A stretch of DNA of 64,000 nt from Zanthoxylum bungeanum (GCA_019454045.1 SKCR01023806.1:620001-684000); one strand, 5' to 3'; numbered from the stretch's first letter, positions 32,656-44,487 are shown. The notes: generated by a model not told the origin, from the letters alone. A program made the numbers and translations.

Positions 32656-33980
32656 ATATTTTTCTTTTTTCATTAAAAAGAAATTATGATTTTAGGTTGG
32701 ATTGACCTTCAAGTCTCGGCATCGGGTTTTCTTGTGTGAAATGAAATTACTCCAATAGTGATTTGTGATTAATCAGAAATATTTGGGAATTAATTGGAAA
32801 TGATAAAGTTAACATTTTACATGATTGGGAATAAGAAAAGTTTAAAACTTATTTCTGAAAATGAAAAAATATTAAACAATTATACAATGAGAGATAATTA
32901 AAAATTTGTACAGAAGAAGAAAAATACATAATATGAATCTTTCTGTAAATGGGTTCGGAAATCAGCAATTAATCCGTGATTAATCAATCAAAAATTGACG
33001 ATTTTCGATGAAAAGATAAATATGTGATTTTTGGTCGAATTGAATTGCTCCAATAGCGATGAACAATTAATCAACATGTAAATCACTTAGGATTTCATAA
33101 ATGCATTTGAAAATCAAACTTTTAATCTTATTAAAACTATTTTCAATGCTACTTCAGACTGCTGGCATCAAGATAAAAATATATCGATACTTAAAATGAT
33201 TCATCAAGTTAAATGGTCAGAGGTTTCTAAGCTGCAAGATCTTCATCATTCTTTGATCGGTGCGTTTGGTGAGTCGTATTGTATTGAACTGTTGTCGTGT
33301 CAAGTTTTCTCCACCTCACGCTTTCCTCGGTCCTGATGACGTATAAACGATGTATTTAGTGAGCTGTATTGTATTAGATTGTATTGTATTATAAAAAAAA
33401 TATATAATATAATATATATTAGGATAATAAATAATACCAAGCTTATATTTATTTGTTATTATTTCCATCTTTTGTGGAGGATGTGTAGTAAATGGGATAA
33501 AATTACCATTTAATGAGTTTTTAGTAGGAACTTTCTTTATACATACATGTATCCATGATCAAAGCCATTGTTAATGAGTGGTGAGTTTTGTTATGTAATG
33601 AGAAAAATTTATATGAGACGGATTCAATAAACACATTTAATAAATATATATTATGTGTTAATAATTAATATTTTTTTCATCCATTATTATTGGTTAATAT
33701 TAATAGGGTTGGTAATTTTCCCTATCTCATCTCAAATGGGACAGGATTTGGAACATTTATTTTCCGGATTTAAAAATGGGATGGAACAGATGAGATAAAA
33801 AAATGACCATAAATTTTTAGCGAGACGAGAATTAATCTGATTTAATGAGATACAAGATGAGACTCACGATAATATTGAAGTTCAAAAAATAATAGTGAAT
33901 TATATATCGCGTAATCCCTAAGTCCAGCCCATGATTTAAAAGCCCAAATTTTTAAAAAAAAAATCAAAAAAATCAACCAG
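32656..33980. other. Intergenic stretch
   Basis: No gene is seen. Segments 32750-33070 resemble the left flank of copia B (22780-23130). The 33240-33380 part (gtattgtattagattgtattgtatt) and the 33715-33860 part look like old MITE-like repeats. The promoter of the downstream gene should lie just before 34000; an ACGT-containing cgacgtcg lies near 33991. Confidence 0.5.
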
Positions 33981-33999
33981 ACTCACGATAAGGAAACGA

Positions 34000-34127
34000 C
34001 GTCGTAATTTTGGAAATTCTCTTCTTTGATAACAGAAGGGTTCAATTCGATTCAACGAAATACATCGTGGACGATCAACTGAGCTGGCCCTTGAGATCTA
34101 GTCAAATCCATTTCTCATTTTCTCTCG
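34000..34127 (+). other. Inferred 5'UTR exon of the small mitochondrial-type protein gene
   Basis: A consensus donor (ctctcg|gtaagt) at 34128 ends a pyrimidine-rich, non-coding stretch. The nearest good acceptor before the coding ATG is tgtcgcag at 36533-36540, seven bases upstream of it. This implies a 5'UTR intron of about 2.4 kb. The exon start near 34000 is a guess. Confidence 0.45.
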
Positions 34128-34511
34128 GTAAGTTAGGGCATTAACATGTTCTTTTTTCTTTTGATTTTCAGTTTGTTTTCCGGGAAAATTGTAGCAAAAG
34201 ACGAGAAAATAATCTTGTATATTGGTCGGTTTATTGGGTTCATTTTGTTCATTTATTTATTGGCCTTCTTCATGAAGCAGTAATTTGGGATGTAGTATTA
34301 GATACTAAGGGTGAAAAAGGGAAAATTAAATTACAAAAGTAATTTTTAGGTTATTTTTACTGAAGTTTCTGATGATAAATTGCTATTTTGTTTCATGGGA
34401 TATTCTGAATATTTTGAAATTTAATGGAAAGGTTAAACCAGTTGTAACTTGTAACAGAAGTCCTTATATGGTGTTCAAAAGTGCTTTTAGGTCTGCACAA
34501 GTGCTTTAAGG

Positions 34512-34658
34512 AGTCCCTAGAGGTGTGGCTGGGTGGCAAAGGCCTTAGAATTTGGATGACCAGTCCTGGGTTCGAGTCTAAGTGCCTGGGATAGTTAGAG
34601 GTTTTACTTATTCCGGTTAAGCCCAAGTCGGGTGGTTTGGAGCGAGGTTTCCAAGAAA
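34512..34658 (+). mobile_element. tRNA-derived SINE (family 1) in the 5'UTR intron
   Basis: It is flanked by a perfect 13-bp TSD, AAGTGCTTTAAGG (34499-34511 and 34659-34671). The head agtccctagaggtgtggctg contains an A-box-like TGGCTGGGTGG. The B box GGTTCGAGTC is at 34569-34578. It ends in gaggtttccaag plus a short A-run. Confidence 0.9.
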
Positions 34659-35794
34659 AAGTGCTTTAAGGTCAATTTTATAGTATTTGGCTAAGATAGA
34701 TCAAAATTAGTCCATAGTAGAGACGTGGGTTAGTGCTTTTTTTAGAAGTACTTTATGAATGCATTTTCGGAAATACCACTTGCGGTGCAGCCATTGTTTG
34801 AGATCACTCTTAGGTCAGAATAGCGTTTGAATCACTTTTGGGAAAACAGTTCATAGATGCTTCTTCATAAAATGCTTTTATTTGTCTTTGCTAAGGCTGT
34901 TTAAGACCTTTTAAATTGTTGCCAATTTGTAAGGTGAAATCAAGTCCCCGCAGCACCGGGCTAGGGATGGTTCCGTTCCCTGCATTGGACACCTTTCTTT
35001 ATCTTTTTCTTTATCTTTTTTTCTTTTTTCTTCTTTTTTTTTTTATAGCAAATAAATTATGCATATATGGCGGTAGGTGGGGCTAGGCATTTTGATAATA
35101 AGAGCGCTGCATAAGCGCCACCCAAGCGTCGCCTTTTGACCCGACAAAGAGCGGGTTGACTAGTCAAACATACAGAATTTTATCTAATATATAAGAAATC
35201 ATAACTTACAAAACCTAAGACATCGTTCAAGTACCGTGGCCGACTGTTTGAAAATCCTGCCTAAGTGCCTACCCAAGCGTCACCTTTAACAGCATTGCAT
35301 TTTTAGCATGTGATAAGGCTGGAATGTAATGTATATCTTTGATAAATGTTGTCTTGGTGTTGTATGTAATACAAATTTGTATTTCTTGTGAGTGATAATC
35401 GTATCACTTTAGATAGCAAATGGTTCTTGCTTTTTGAATTGTAAGCAAAACCACTTACACTTTTCATTGAGCCCTTGAAGGTTTTGAAATAGTGCCTTTT
35501 GGCCAATGTTTTTTGGATTGTTGGTGCTAGGTTATATTTAGATGTTCGTAGGATTGCATGAATATTGTGCTGAGACTCTCCGTATCATGCTAATTACCTC
35601 AAGCTATCCTAAAGTTAGATTCCTGCCTTAAATACATACAAACACACTCCTTCCATATCAAATTCGGCCATATATCAGACAAGGTCAATGAAAACCTGAG
35701 TTGACATAGACAAAACCATAAAAGAGTCCTAGATTTTTACTGAGCTTAATGAAACAATGATTTTGGATAGAGCACAATTGCTTCAAAAGATTTT

Positions 35795-35880
35795 AAAGGT
35801 GCACTAAGGCGCTAAGGGTCCTAGGGCCTAGGCGCACGCCTCAAAGCGCAAGGCGCACGCTTGATGAAGGTGAGGTGTAA

Positions 35881-35931
<51 letters not shown>

Positions 35932-36212
35932 CTAAAATAAAGAGAAATCATTGAAAATATATCAAAAACAATTACAAAATATAAATACTAATAATACAAA
36001 TTAATTTGGTTGTCAAAATTTAAAGCCCACCTTAAAATCTATCTTAATTTATTAAAGAAATGTTATACAACTTGATTTCAGGTTGGGTGAGTCAATTCAG
36101 GTAGGGGTTTTTTTCTCACACATTTTTATGAGGCGCAGCGTGCGCGCCTGATGAAGGTCGTCGGGCCTGACCCTTCATGAGGCGCAGTGTCTGAGCCTGA
36201 GGCGCGCCTTTG
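35795..36212. mobile_element. Non-autonomous DNA-element-like sequence with AGGCGC arms
   Basis: Both ends carry multiple aggcgc/gcgcct copies (ctaaggcgctaaggg near 35801; gaggcgcgcctttgacaac near 36192), around an AT-rich centre with an (AT)n microsatellite at about 35895-35927. This arm style recurs in plant hAT-like MITEs. Clear terminal repeats and TSD were not resolved. A related scrap (gagcgctgcataagcgcc) lies at 35092. Confidence 0.45.
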
Positions 36213-36547
36213 ACAACTATGGTGGGAACAGACTTTGTTATTTGTTATTTTTCCTTTTATAATACACATTGTTCTTTTTTACGAGGTAATATAGCCTAAA
36301 GCATTCTTAACCTTTTCTTAGTCTCTTAGTCATTATTTTAACTTATTGCTATGGAGATAACTCCCAACCTGGAAGGCCAGTGGCCATTGTCGGGCCTCGA
36401 AGGCTTGTGGTGGAAATTAATTCCTAGTAGCTGGGTAATTGTGATTCTAATGTGTTCTGACTTTCATTAGCATGGCTGCATAGCTTGAGAGCTCTTGCTT
36501 TTTCCATGATGATATTTGGTTCTTTTCTTGGTTGTCGCAGTTTGAGC

Positions 36548-36998
36548 ATGGCAACTAAGTATATATTATCTGCGCTTGTGGGATCATTTGGAATTGCATA
36601 CGTGTGTGACCAACTTCTTGCTGAAAAGAAGATATTTGGAGGTGAGTTGTGGTTTTTGTCTTTTTGAGCTTCAAAATTTTGTTATTACAGACTATGCTAT
36701 CAAAGGCGGTAGGCGAGTAAGGCGTTTTGGTAGTTCAACCCGTCCAAATGTTCTCTAAGCCTCGCCCACATGCAAAATTTTATCTGATAAATATTTGCAG
36801 TGGTTGATGATGTCTTTATTTCCTTTTTTTTTTATTATTTTAATTGATATTTCAGGCACAACCCCGCATACTGTTGCAAACAAAGAATGGTGGGAAGAAA
36901 CTGACAAGAAATTTCAGGCATGGCCTCGAACTGCAGGGCCTCCTGTGGTGATGAACCCTATCAGTCGCCAGAATTTTATCGTGAAGTCCCGCGAATGA
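36548..36998 (+). CDS. Small conserved plant mitochondrial-type protein, two exons
   Basis: Exons are 36548-36641 and 36856-36998, giving 78 residues. The 214-bp intron has donor G|GTGAGT and acceptor TTTCAG|GC, phase 1. Residues about 5-20 form a hydrophobic span (YILSALVGSFGIAYVC). The strongly motif-like C-terminal half contains NKEWWEETDKKFQAWPRTAG and PPVVMNPISRQNFIVKSRE. I recall close plant homologues annotated as mitochondrial, some reported in complex I preparations; this is unverified memory. A single-span inner-membrane protein facing a complex fits the layout. The upstream in-frame ATG at 36485 is rejected because an acceptor AG at 36540 suggests the ATG-containing exon begins at 36541. 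An AATAAA lies at 37212. The gene appears intact. Confidence 0.75.
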
Positions 36999-36999
36999 A

Positions 37000-38385
37000 G
37001 ATCCACTTAAAGCTACAAGAATCATCAACTGGTTTGTGTTTTTTGGTTCACACTGTTTTGCATTTTTAATGTCAAATAATGTTTTGTTTGGCTCTGATAC
37101 TTAGATGAGCGTGGCTCCAGTGCCATTTTCTTTCTGTACTTTCTTTTCTGGATAGTGGCTTGGTTGATGAAAGATGATGACTATGTTTTTATAATCAAAA
37201 ACTTTTAAAAAAATAAAAAGAATTTGTGAGACTGTTTCCAAATAACAAAAACTTCATAGAGTTTTGGGTGAAAGATGGCCAATTTTCTCCTAATATTTTT
37301 GTTATTTATCATTTAATTTTTATTGTTTTATTAATATCTCAACACTATTTTAAGTCAAAAAAATCAATGGAATATTCTATTTTTATTAATATTTTTTTGA
37401 CATATTTAGTATTTACTATTGTTAGAAATAATTAAGATTTTTATATCATTATTAATTCATTAAAATAATTAAAAATATACGAAAATTATTACAACATATA
37501 ATATTTCAATAGAAAATGATTATAAAATCTAATAATTTTTTAGAAATTAATTTTCTTTAATTATCTTAAATAAATTTATTCTAATGACAATTTAGAATAG
37601 TTTTATTTTAAATACTTTCGTATTTAGTGTTATACTTCAATATAATAATATTAAGAATATAATTTATTAATAGATCAATAAAGTAATACTCAATTTTATT
37701 TTATTTTATCTAAAATCATTTTAAAAAATATAACTAAAAAATTTATAATGATATATAAGAGGTGTCAATTTGATATTGTATTGTTAATTAATTTAAAATA
37801 TATATATAATAATTGATTTTTAATTTCTTTCTATTATAACCTTTCTTATTTTTTTTTGCACTAAATGCTTTTTTTCCCCACTCAATATGTGATATAATAT
37901 TTTATCTACAGCATCTAAATGTTGATATATTGATTTCAAATTAGATATTGGGTGAAAATATTTGAAATGGAAGTTAAAAATAAAAATAATGGTAGAAATT
38001 TTTGGCTACCCGTCACATTGTAATGTTGATATATTGATTTCAAGGATGATTAAATCTCCAATGGCACGGTTTTAATTTTTTTAAGAGATGTTCTTCAAAT
38101 GGGATAACCAGAAATTATCTCTCACGATACAATGGAGATTATTGGATTTGATTTGTGAACTAAAAATACCAACGTTAGTACTTAAAAATGACACAATTAA
38201 CAATATCTGTCAATTTAAATAAAATACAAAAACATGTGTTTGTTAAATGACAGTTGCAACAAGTCATAATTTAATATGTATTTATCAAAAAAAAAAAAAA
38301 ACAATTATGTCTGAATTTAAAATTGAAAAATTCGAAATTTGTCAAGGTTTTGACCCTATTCGCAATTAAATGACAATTTTAATCT
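37000..38385. other. 3' flank and AT-rich intergenic stretch
   Basis: No gene is seen beyond the 3'UTR. Very AT-rich, with poly-A/T runs and the repeated phrase gttgatatattgatttcaa (about 37921 and 38028). Confidence 0.6.
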
Positions 38386-39300
38386 AGAGCGACTATGATT
38401 TGATTCAACAATCATCCTTAAGTCTATGCAAATATGAATCAAAGCAAATATATCAGTAAACAGAATCAACACAAGAATTTTGTTGACGGAGTGGAAAACT
38501 CGTGAGAGTAAAAAACTACATGAATCCACTATATATGAGAAAACTTACTATGATGATATAGGACATATGGTGACAACTTCACCGACTCGAATACCTCTAG
38601 ACTATAATAACTCGAAAAACTCTCCGAGCTCGCACCAAATGACCTTCTCCAGAATCTCTGAAGTCTCTGAATGGATCAACCCTGTGAAATCGCAACGTCG
38701 GAACTCCGACTACCAATTTTCCACTTAGATAACTCTGGAGGCTTATGAAATTGGGTCAGAGTTGTGTTTCCGTATTGATAGTAAATCAAAACTCAATCTC
38801 ACTAAAAGAAAGAAGACAGAGAAATCAAAGAATTCTTTTAAGTGAATTGTCAAGAAGGTTGAAAAAAAATAATATTTAGCTCAGAATAATGTGTTTCCAA
38901 AACCTGATAAAGTGGCTCGAAGCTTGTTTATATAGGTCGGATAGATGTAGGATTTTCCTTGTGCAAAATTGGATAAAAAACGGGTCCAAAATAACTCACT
39001 TACGCACAGTCATTCTAAAGCCACAAGAACGTGTGACGACGCGAGCCGTTTCGCAAAATCGTTCGAACATCCTTACAAACGCATTTCGAACGCGAACCCT
39101 CTGGACAGTTTCGTTCGAACGTGAAGACTCCGGAAGTTTTCGTTCGAACGTCCACTCAAATGAACTACACACACAGAGCGTTCGAACCCTAATAATAACG
39201 CACCACGAACGCGAACCCTGACATCTTCATCTGATGTCGTCCAAATATTGTCCAATTGCATCGAGATTTTTAAGAATCATTACAATTCAATTGAACTTAT
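38386..39300. other. Retroelement-derived non-coding stretch with GTTCGAAC cluster
   Basis: No gene is seen. GTTCGAAC occurs at 39061, 39113, 39142 and 39180, with ctctggacagtttcgttcg, the same phrase style as the copia B leader near 24100. It is probably a fragment of a related element leader. The CACTA MITE follows directly. Confidence 0.5.
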
Positions 39301-39303
39301 TTT

Positions 39304-40301
39304 CACTACAAGAATTATGGCTTTTAGCGTCCAATAATTTAGCGTCGAAATAATTTTCGATGCTAAAAATCACTTTTAGCGTCGTAAATAATATTCGACG
39401 CCAAATATCAAGATTTTAGCGACGAAACCAATATCTGACGCCAAATATTCAACTTTTTTCGTCGAAAAAAAGTATCGACGCTAAAAGTACACTTATAGCG
39501 TCGAAACATATTCGACCCTAACTTATTTTATTATTCCAATAATTTTTGGCGCTAAATGTTATACCTTTAGCATCACATATATTTGTCGACGCCAAAAACT
39601 ATACATTTAGCGTCGACTAAGTAGCGTCGCTAAAGGTTTAGGAAGATTCCACCGACAATCCTCTGATCTTTAGCTTCTAAATTGAATATAATAATTATTA
39701 TAATATTTCGTAATTCTGTTATTAATCAGAAATTTTTTTCAATTAAATTAAATATTAAATCAATTATTTTAGACTAAAAAGAAGTAAATTAATAATTTTT
39801 TAAAAAACAAATTTTTTTAACAATTAGTGTCGACACAGTCGACGCCAAAATATTTATTTTGGCGTCGAACATGTCGACGCTAATAGTAACAAGAAAATCA
39901 ATTATTACTTTTTTTAATATACTCTAGCGTCGAAAACTTTCGACGCTAAAAGTTAGACTTTTAGCGTCGACTTATTTCGTCGCTCAATATAACCTATAGC
40001 GTCAGAAAATTTAATTTAGCGTCGAAAAATATTGGACGCCAAATACAGTCTTTAGCGTCGCAATTTTTTAATTCGACATAACCTATAGCGTCAGAAAATT
40101 TAATTAGCGTCGAAAAATATTGGACGCCAAATACAGTCTTTAGCGTCGCAATTTTTTAATTCGACGCAAAAAGTTATTCTCGTCGACATTTCAGCGTCCA
40201 CTGTTGGCGTCTGATTATTTCGACGCTAAAACTATTTTGCTTCGAAAATATGGTTTTTGGCGTCGATTTATTTCGACGCTAAAAGGTATATTTTTGTAGT
40301 G
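39304..40301. mobile_element. CACTA-type MITE with subterminal repeats
   Basis: 998 bp. It starts CACTACAAGAATTATGG and ends ATATTTTTGTAGTG, the CACTA (En/Spm) terminal signature, with a 3-bp TSD TTT (39301-39303 and 40302-40304). The interior carries dozens of TTTAGCGTCGA / TCGACGCTAAA units in both orientations, like transposase-binding subterminal repeats. An 88-bp block (tatagcgtcagaaaattta..) is tandemly repeated near 39993 and 40083. There is no transposase ORF, so it is non-autonomous. Confidence 0.93.
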
Positions 40302-40455
40302 TTTGTTACATACGTTTCCAACAAACATGGAACTAAAAAAAATGAAAAAACTTAATTACAAAATTTGAAGCGACAAATATAAATATTTCTGAAAACTACC
40401 AAAATAAAATAGTAAACTACTTGAAGTAATGTCAAACTCATAATATAACTTCAAA

Positions 40456-41748
40456 TTAAAAATCATTATCTAAAGTTGGAGGAGGATTATAATCTATCAT
40501 CGGAAGAGGATCATATACGTCTTCATCAAGAAAATATGACGTTGAATACTCAAAACATAATAATAGTGGATCGGGGTTGATATAATCAGTTTCTTCCATC
40601 GGAGCCGCCGCCGTCGCAGCCGCCGGAGAGCTAGTAGAACCAAGGTTGTTTTGGTAGTTGAATTGCATTGGAGAAGTCATATTACTGGTAGAACAAATTA
40701 TGTCAGTGACAGTGTCAGTGATTATTCCAGTTTGATTTTTCTTTTCTAATTTATTTTCCTTCAAGTAGATCTTGCATAGCACCCAATCATCCAACTGCAT
40801 GAACATCAAACAGTTTATGACTCTTAAAATTATTTCTAATAAACATTTCATTAAATCTTTATGAATATATGAAAGCTTACCTTCATGTCATTAGGAGCAG
40901 CATTGGTCGAACGTGAAGGGCTATTTTTGTCAATTCGATATTCATGCATAATCCAATTAGTCTTTATGGAACTTTTGTGCAGTCCTTGATAATACACAAG
41001 TGACTTCCTATATCCAACCGGATTTGTCTTCTCTCCGATTATATTATCAACTCCGGTAGCCTTCCAATATCCGAATCCGGCTGCCCGATCCGGCCGTGTT
41101 CCCTTCGGGTACTTTCGAGCCCTTGGAGTGAAGAAGTACATTATTTTCTCCCCTTGTTCTATGCACATACTTGTCCTGTATTTAGCTGTTGATAATACCC
41201 AATTCATCATAAAGCAGTATTAATTATATTATCATTATATAGTATTTGCTACCATGTCCGAAATTTCTGCCCAAATTTCCATCCGATTAGATCAAATCAA
41301 AACGAAAATTTCTGACAAAACAGTTTTTTTTTTTTTATCATTATATCAAGTTAGAATGAGGATTCTCTTGGAAAACTTGAATTATTCTTATTATTTACTC
41401 GAACTTAAGTTACCGCCGACACAAAACACAACTAGTGATCAAACAGGAAGTAGAAAGAAAAGAAAAGAAAAGAAAAGAAAAGAAAAGAAAAAAAGTGAGA
41501 GTAATGAAGAAACACTAACTTGATAAATCCAGAGGGCCATGGTCATAAAGATTAATATCCAAAATCTTGTTGGGTGGCAAAGGATTGTTCAAGACTTTGT
41601 TCATCAAGTAATCAATAACAAGCTCTTCATCAGTAGGGCAAAACCTATAACCTGGAGGAAACGAATTCAAATACTTCAACATTGCCTCGTTTGGTTGCTC
41701 CATGTTTCTGCTACAAGAAGCCTGCTCTGGGAAAGAACTAGAGAACAA
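40456..41748 (-). CDS. NAC-domain transcription factor, divergent, three exons
   Basis: Minus-strand exons are 41748-41520, 41185-40881 and 40794-40456. The introns (334 and 86 bp) have donors GTTAGT and GTAAGC, acceptors AACAG and TGCAG, and compatible phases, giving 290 residues. The start may instead be the Met at 41703. NAC subdomains are in order: A PPGYRFCPTDEELVIDYLMN; B NKILDINLYDHGPLDLS; C YFFTPRARKYPKGTRPDR and GFGYWKATGVDN; D GYRKSLVYYQGLHKSSIKTN and WIMHEYRI; E LDDWVLCKIYLKE. The usual EWYFF Trp is replaced (EKIMYFF) and subdomain B lacks the common EPWDLP. The C-terminal 90 residues are acidic/Ser-rich, ending in a DEDVYDPLPMIDYNPPP-like activation-type tail. It probably binds DNA as a dimer in the nucleus. 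The frame is intact and the gene possibly functional. Confidence 0.9.
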
Positions 41749-42166
41749 TAATAATTAAAAAAAAAAATAAAAAATACAAAAAGAATAATGAGACTGTAAA
41801 AAAAAAATAACATGAAAATGCTATTCTTATAGTACTTGTAAACGAGTTTTTTGGAAGAATGATAAGATTTTGGATGGATTTCTAATGAAAGACGCCGCGT
41901 GGAAGGATTATTCCTGAAATTTCGGAAGACCGTACAGGGTACTTTCGTAATAATACGATTAGTATTTTATATCCTATACTAAAATACTTGCAGTGGCCAA
42001 TCAGAAGCCAGATTCCTAATATTATGAAGTATTTGTTGAGTAGAATTATACGGTAGGTTGTTAGAATTTGAGTGGAAATACACTATATGCTTATCCCTAT
42101 ATTTTCGAATGTTTATAGCTGGGGGAAAACAGCTAGCAGAAAAAAGATACTTCATTAAGGAAAAAA

Positions 42167-42210
<44 letters not shown>

Positions 42211-42945
42211 TAAAAAAAAAACTTGGAGGGGGCTCGGGGGAGAGGGTTATCCCTCTCCAACCGGAAGGCCGCTATTCATCTTCCGAAAGGAAGAGGAAGT
42301 AAAATACTTGAAGCATGTTAAGTTTCGATTTATGGATATCCAGAAATGCTGCTTATAGATTAGCAAATGTTGTTTGTGATAGTAATTTGGAAGGTGTATA
42401 GAAGGGAGATATTCTTGTAATCTTTGTTTGTCTTAATGAATATCTTTAATCTTTCAAAAAAAAATTTAATAAGGTTTTTTTATTAAAAAAATGATCGAAT
42501 TTATAAAATTTTGTATAAAAATTTATACAAAAACACTAAAGACAATGAAATTATTTTTATCTTGTAGTAACTTTTTTATTTATTTAAATTTTATGTAATT
42601 TTTTTTTGTAGGAATATCATTTCTCTTTCTAGTTTTATAACTTACTTTAATCATTATCTTTATGAATATAATAACTTGAACTCAGAAAAATTATTTAAAA
42701 AAAAAAATAAAAATTTCCATAAAATATGTCTTTTATTTGATTCTTCACATTAACGTGATTAAATATTAACTCATATAACTATTGGCATTTATACCTGATT
42801 CTAATAGTCTATGAGTCTTGGACAACCAAGAGTTTTACTTGTTCTGCTAAGTCCGGATCGGAATATATATAAAAGAGGGTTTGAGGCCTCCAATTTGATA
42901 CTTAATAATTGACATCCATTTACAACCTAATCCTGTGTGTGTATA
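41749..42945. other. Upstream flank of the NAC gene with simple repeats and old fragments
   Basis: No gene is seen. A (TA)n run lies near 42171-42204. The part 42216-42468 (cttggagggggctcgg.. to tctttaatctttc plus A-run) looks like the 3' end of a LINE, called weakly. Around 42795-42870 (gttttacttgttctgctaag) is a scrap similar to the SINE family 1 body. Confidence 0.45.
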
Positions 42946-42949
42946 TATA

Positions 42950-43121
42950 TATTTTGGAAACGATGGAAACTCCGCCATCAAACCACCCATTTTGGGCCGC
43001 GGCACAGGTAAAACCACCGGCTGTCCCAGGCTCTTACAAGAAGTGCACCTCCTGGATTCGAACCCATAACCTCAAGGTGAGATCCTGGACCCTACACAAC
43101 CAAGCCACACCCATTGGGGAT
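42950..43121 (-). mobile_element. tRNA-derived SINE (family 1), second minus copy
   Basis: It closely matches 31428-31606: ttggaaacgatgga, aaaccaccggctgtcccagg, tcttacaagaagtgcacc. The B box lies at plus 43054-43064 (ggattcgaacc). The tail has become gtgtgtgtatatatata. The likely TSD is a short taatcct near 42928 and 43122. A hAT-like MITE lies immediately next to its head. Confidence 0.85.
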
Positions 43122-43133
43122 TAATCCTTTGTA

Positions 43134-43621
43134 AGGGTGGCAATGGGCCGGGCCGGGCTTTTGCAAGCCCGGCCCGAGCCCGGCCAACAAAAAAAAGCCC
43201 GGAGCCCGGCCCGGGTGTCTTCCGGGCCGGGCTCGGGCCCGGGCTTTTTTGGGCCCGAATTTTAAAAAAAAAAATTAAAATTTAAAAATATATAAATATA
43301 AAATATATTTACACTATATATAAAGACAATTTATAAATAAATCACAAGTTTTATTGATAAATTAACAATTTAAATGCTAAAAATAAATAAAAATGATATA
43401 AACATATTAAATATATATATATATTTATGTTTTTTTTTTTTTTTTTTAATTTTGGCCCGGGCCGGGCCGGGCCCGGGCCAAAATAGAAAAGCCCGGCCCG
43501 GGCCCGGGCCCGAGTCGGGCTTTCGTTTTAAGGCCCGGCCCGGGCTTTTTTCACCACGGACCGAGCCAAAGCCCGTCGGGCCGGGCCGACCGGGCCGGGC
43601 CGCGGGCTAAACTGCCACCCT
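43134..43621. mobile_element. hAT-like MITE with GC-rich arms
   Basis: It starts AGGGTGGCAATGGGCC and ends AACTGCCACCCT, giving a 9-bp terminal inverted repeat. A 12-bp direct repeat TAATCCTTTGTA flanks it (43122-43133 and 43622-43633). The arms are almost pure G/C (gggccgggc..) and self-complementary around an AT-rich centre. hAT TSDs are normally 8 bp; the extra identity may come from the neighbouring SINE site or chance. Confidence 0.8.
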
Positions 43622-43633
43622 TAATCCTTTGTA

Positions 43634-44145
43634 TATGGAGTAATGGAATATGACTTTGGAAGTTGGTCATGTGTAAAGGGTGGTGAATAAAGTAACAAAA
43701 TCTTTGGTTAGAATTGGTGCTTCAAAGTCACTCTATTTTTATTTTTTTTATATATACTATGTTAAGAGTTTTCATTTTTCAAATATTGCTTATATTTGTC
43801 TTGGATCGTATGGGTGTCTTTACTTTTCTATTTCCTCGTTGATGTATTCACGATATTTCTTAGTCACAAGTGATGTTTTTAATAAAAGATTGGAGATACC
43901 ATTATGGTTTTTTTTTTTAAGAATAACTCAAAAAAAAAAAAAATAGAATAATTATAAGAAAAAAATCTTGAAATTACATTCCGGGTCATTTTATAAACTT
44001 TTTATCATGCGTATACTACTAACATTTTCATAATTAGTTGAGAAATACACGTGACGAAAAAGTAAATAAATAAAAAAAAATTTACTCAAAAACACCCAAG
44101 AATATTTTTAGAAGATTGGAATTGTAGAAGAATATATCAAATCCC
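43634..44145. other. Intergenic stretch downstream of the tandem gene 1
   Basis: No gene is seen; AT-rich. From about 43990 it is duplicated at 45570: catgcgtatactactaacat is the empty site of the SINE inserted in the second copy. Confidence 0.6.
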
Positions 44146-44487
44146 TTAGGCAGCCTTGAAAAAGCTCAATACCGTTGGCGGTATTATGAGTGGGCAGTCC
44201 ATATCCAAATCCGATGCTCCGCCCTTGCTCATTGCCAACGGCATCCGACTTGGGTCTTGAACCACCGTGCAGTCCGTGCTAATAAACCCCCTCGCCGCCT
44301 TCGCAGATCCCGTATCCATACCCATCCGAGTCGGGTCTTGGACCGCTATTCGGAAAGTACCAGTTTGGTGGTGGTGGTCATAAGAATTAGGAGGATGGTA
44401 ATACAAACGAGCAGTTTGTGGGCAATGAGAGTGAAATCTTGTAGCCATCCGGATCCCAACATCCAAAAACTCCATGTACTTCGCCAT
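44146..44487 (-). CDS. Small plant protein, tandem copy 1 (unknown function)
   Basis: A single-exon gene of 113 residues from Met at 44487. The frame opens 25 codons earlier at 44562, but a TATA box (TATAAAA, 44572-44566) lies only a few bases before that ATG. Transcription should therefore start past it and the inner Met is the better start. The protein begins [20 protein letters not shown] followed by [13 protein letters not shown], a His-rich SYDHHHQ stretch, and two VQDPTRM/VQDPSRM repeats. It ends [11 protein letters not shown]. No domain is recognised. I have the impression of similar small plant proteins but cannot name a family. There is no signal peptide. A paralogue lies 1.8 kb upstream in transcription sense. 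Confidence 0.7.
   Translation of the reverse strand: MAKYMEFLDVGIRMATRFHSHCPQTARLYYHPPNSYDHHHQTGTFRIAVQDPTRMGMDTGSAKAARGFISTDCTVVQDPSRMPLAMSKGGASDLDMDCPLIIPPTVLSFFKAA

Noticed and set aside
36485..36667. Longer N-terminus for the small mitochondrial-type protein starting at 36485
   Set aside because: The open frame crosses a likely intron acceptor at 36540 and reads into the intron after 36641. The ATG at 36548 gives the compact, family-like protein.
43374..43610. ORF in the hAT-like MITE
   Set aside because: Gly/Pro/Ala-rich translation of the GGGCC arms; compositional artefact.
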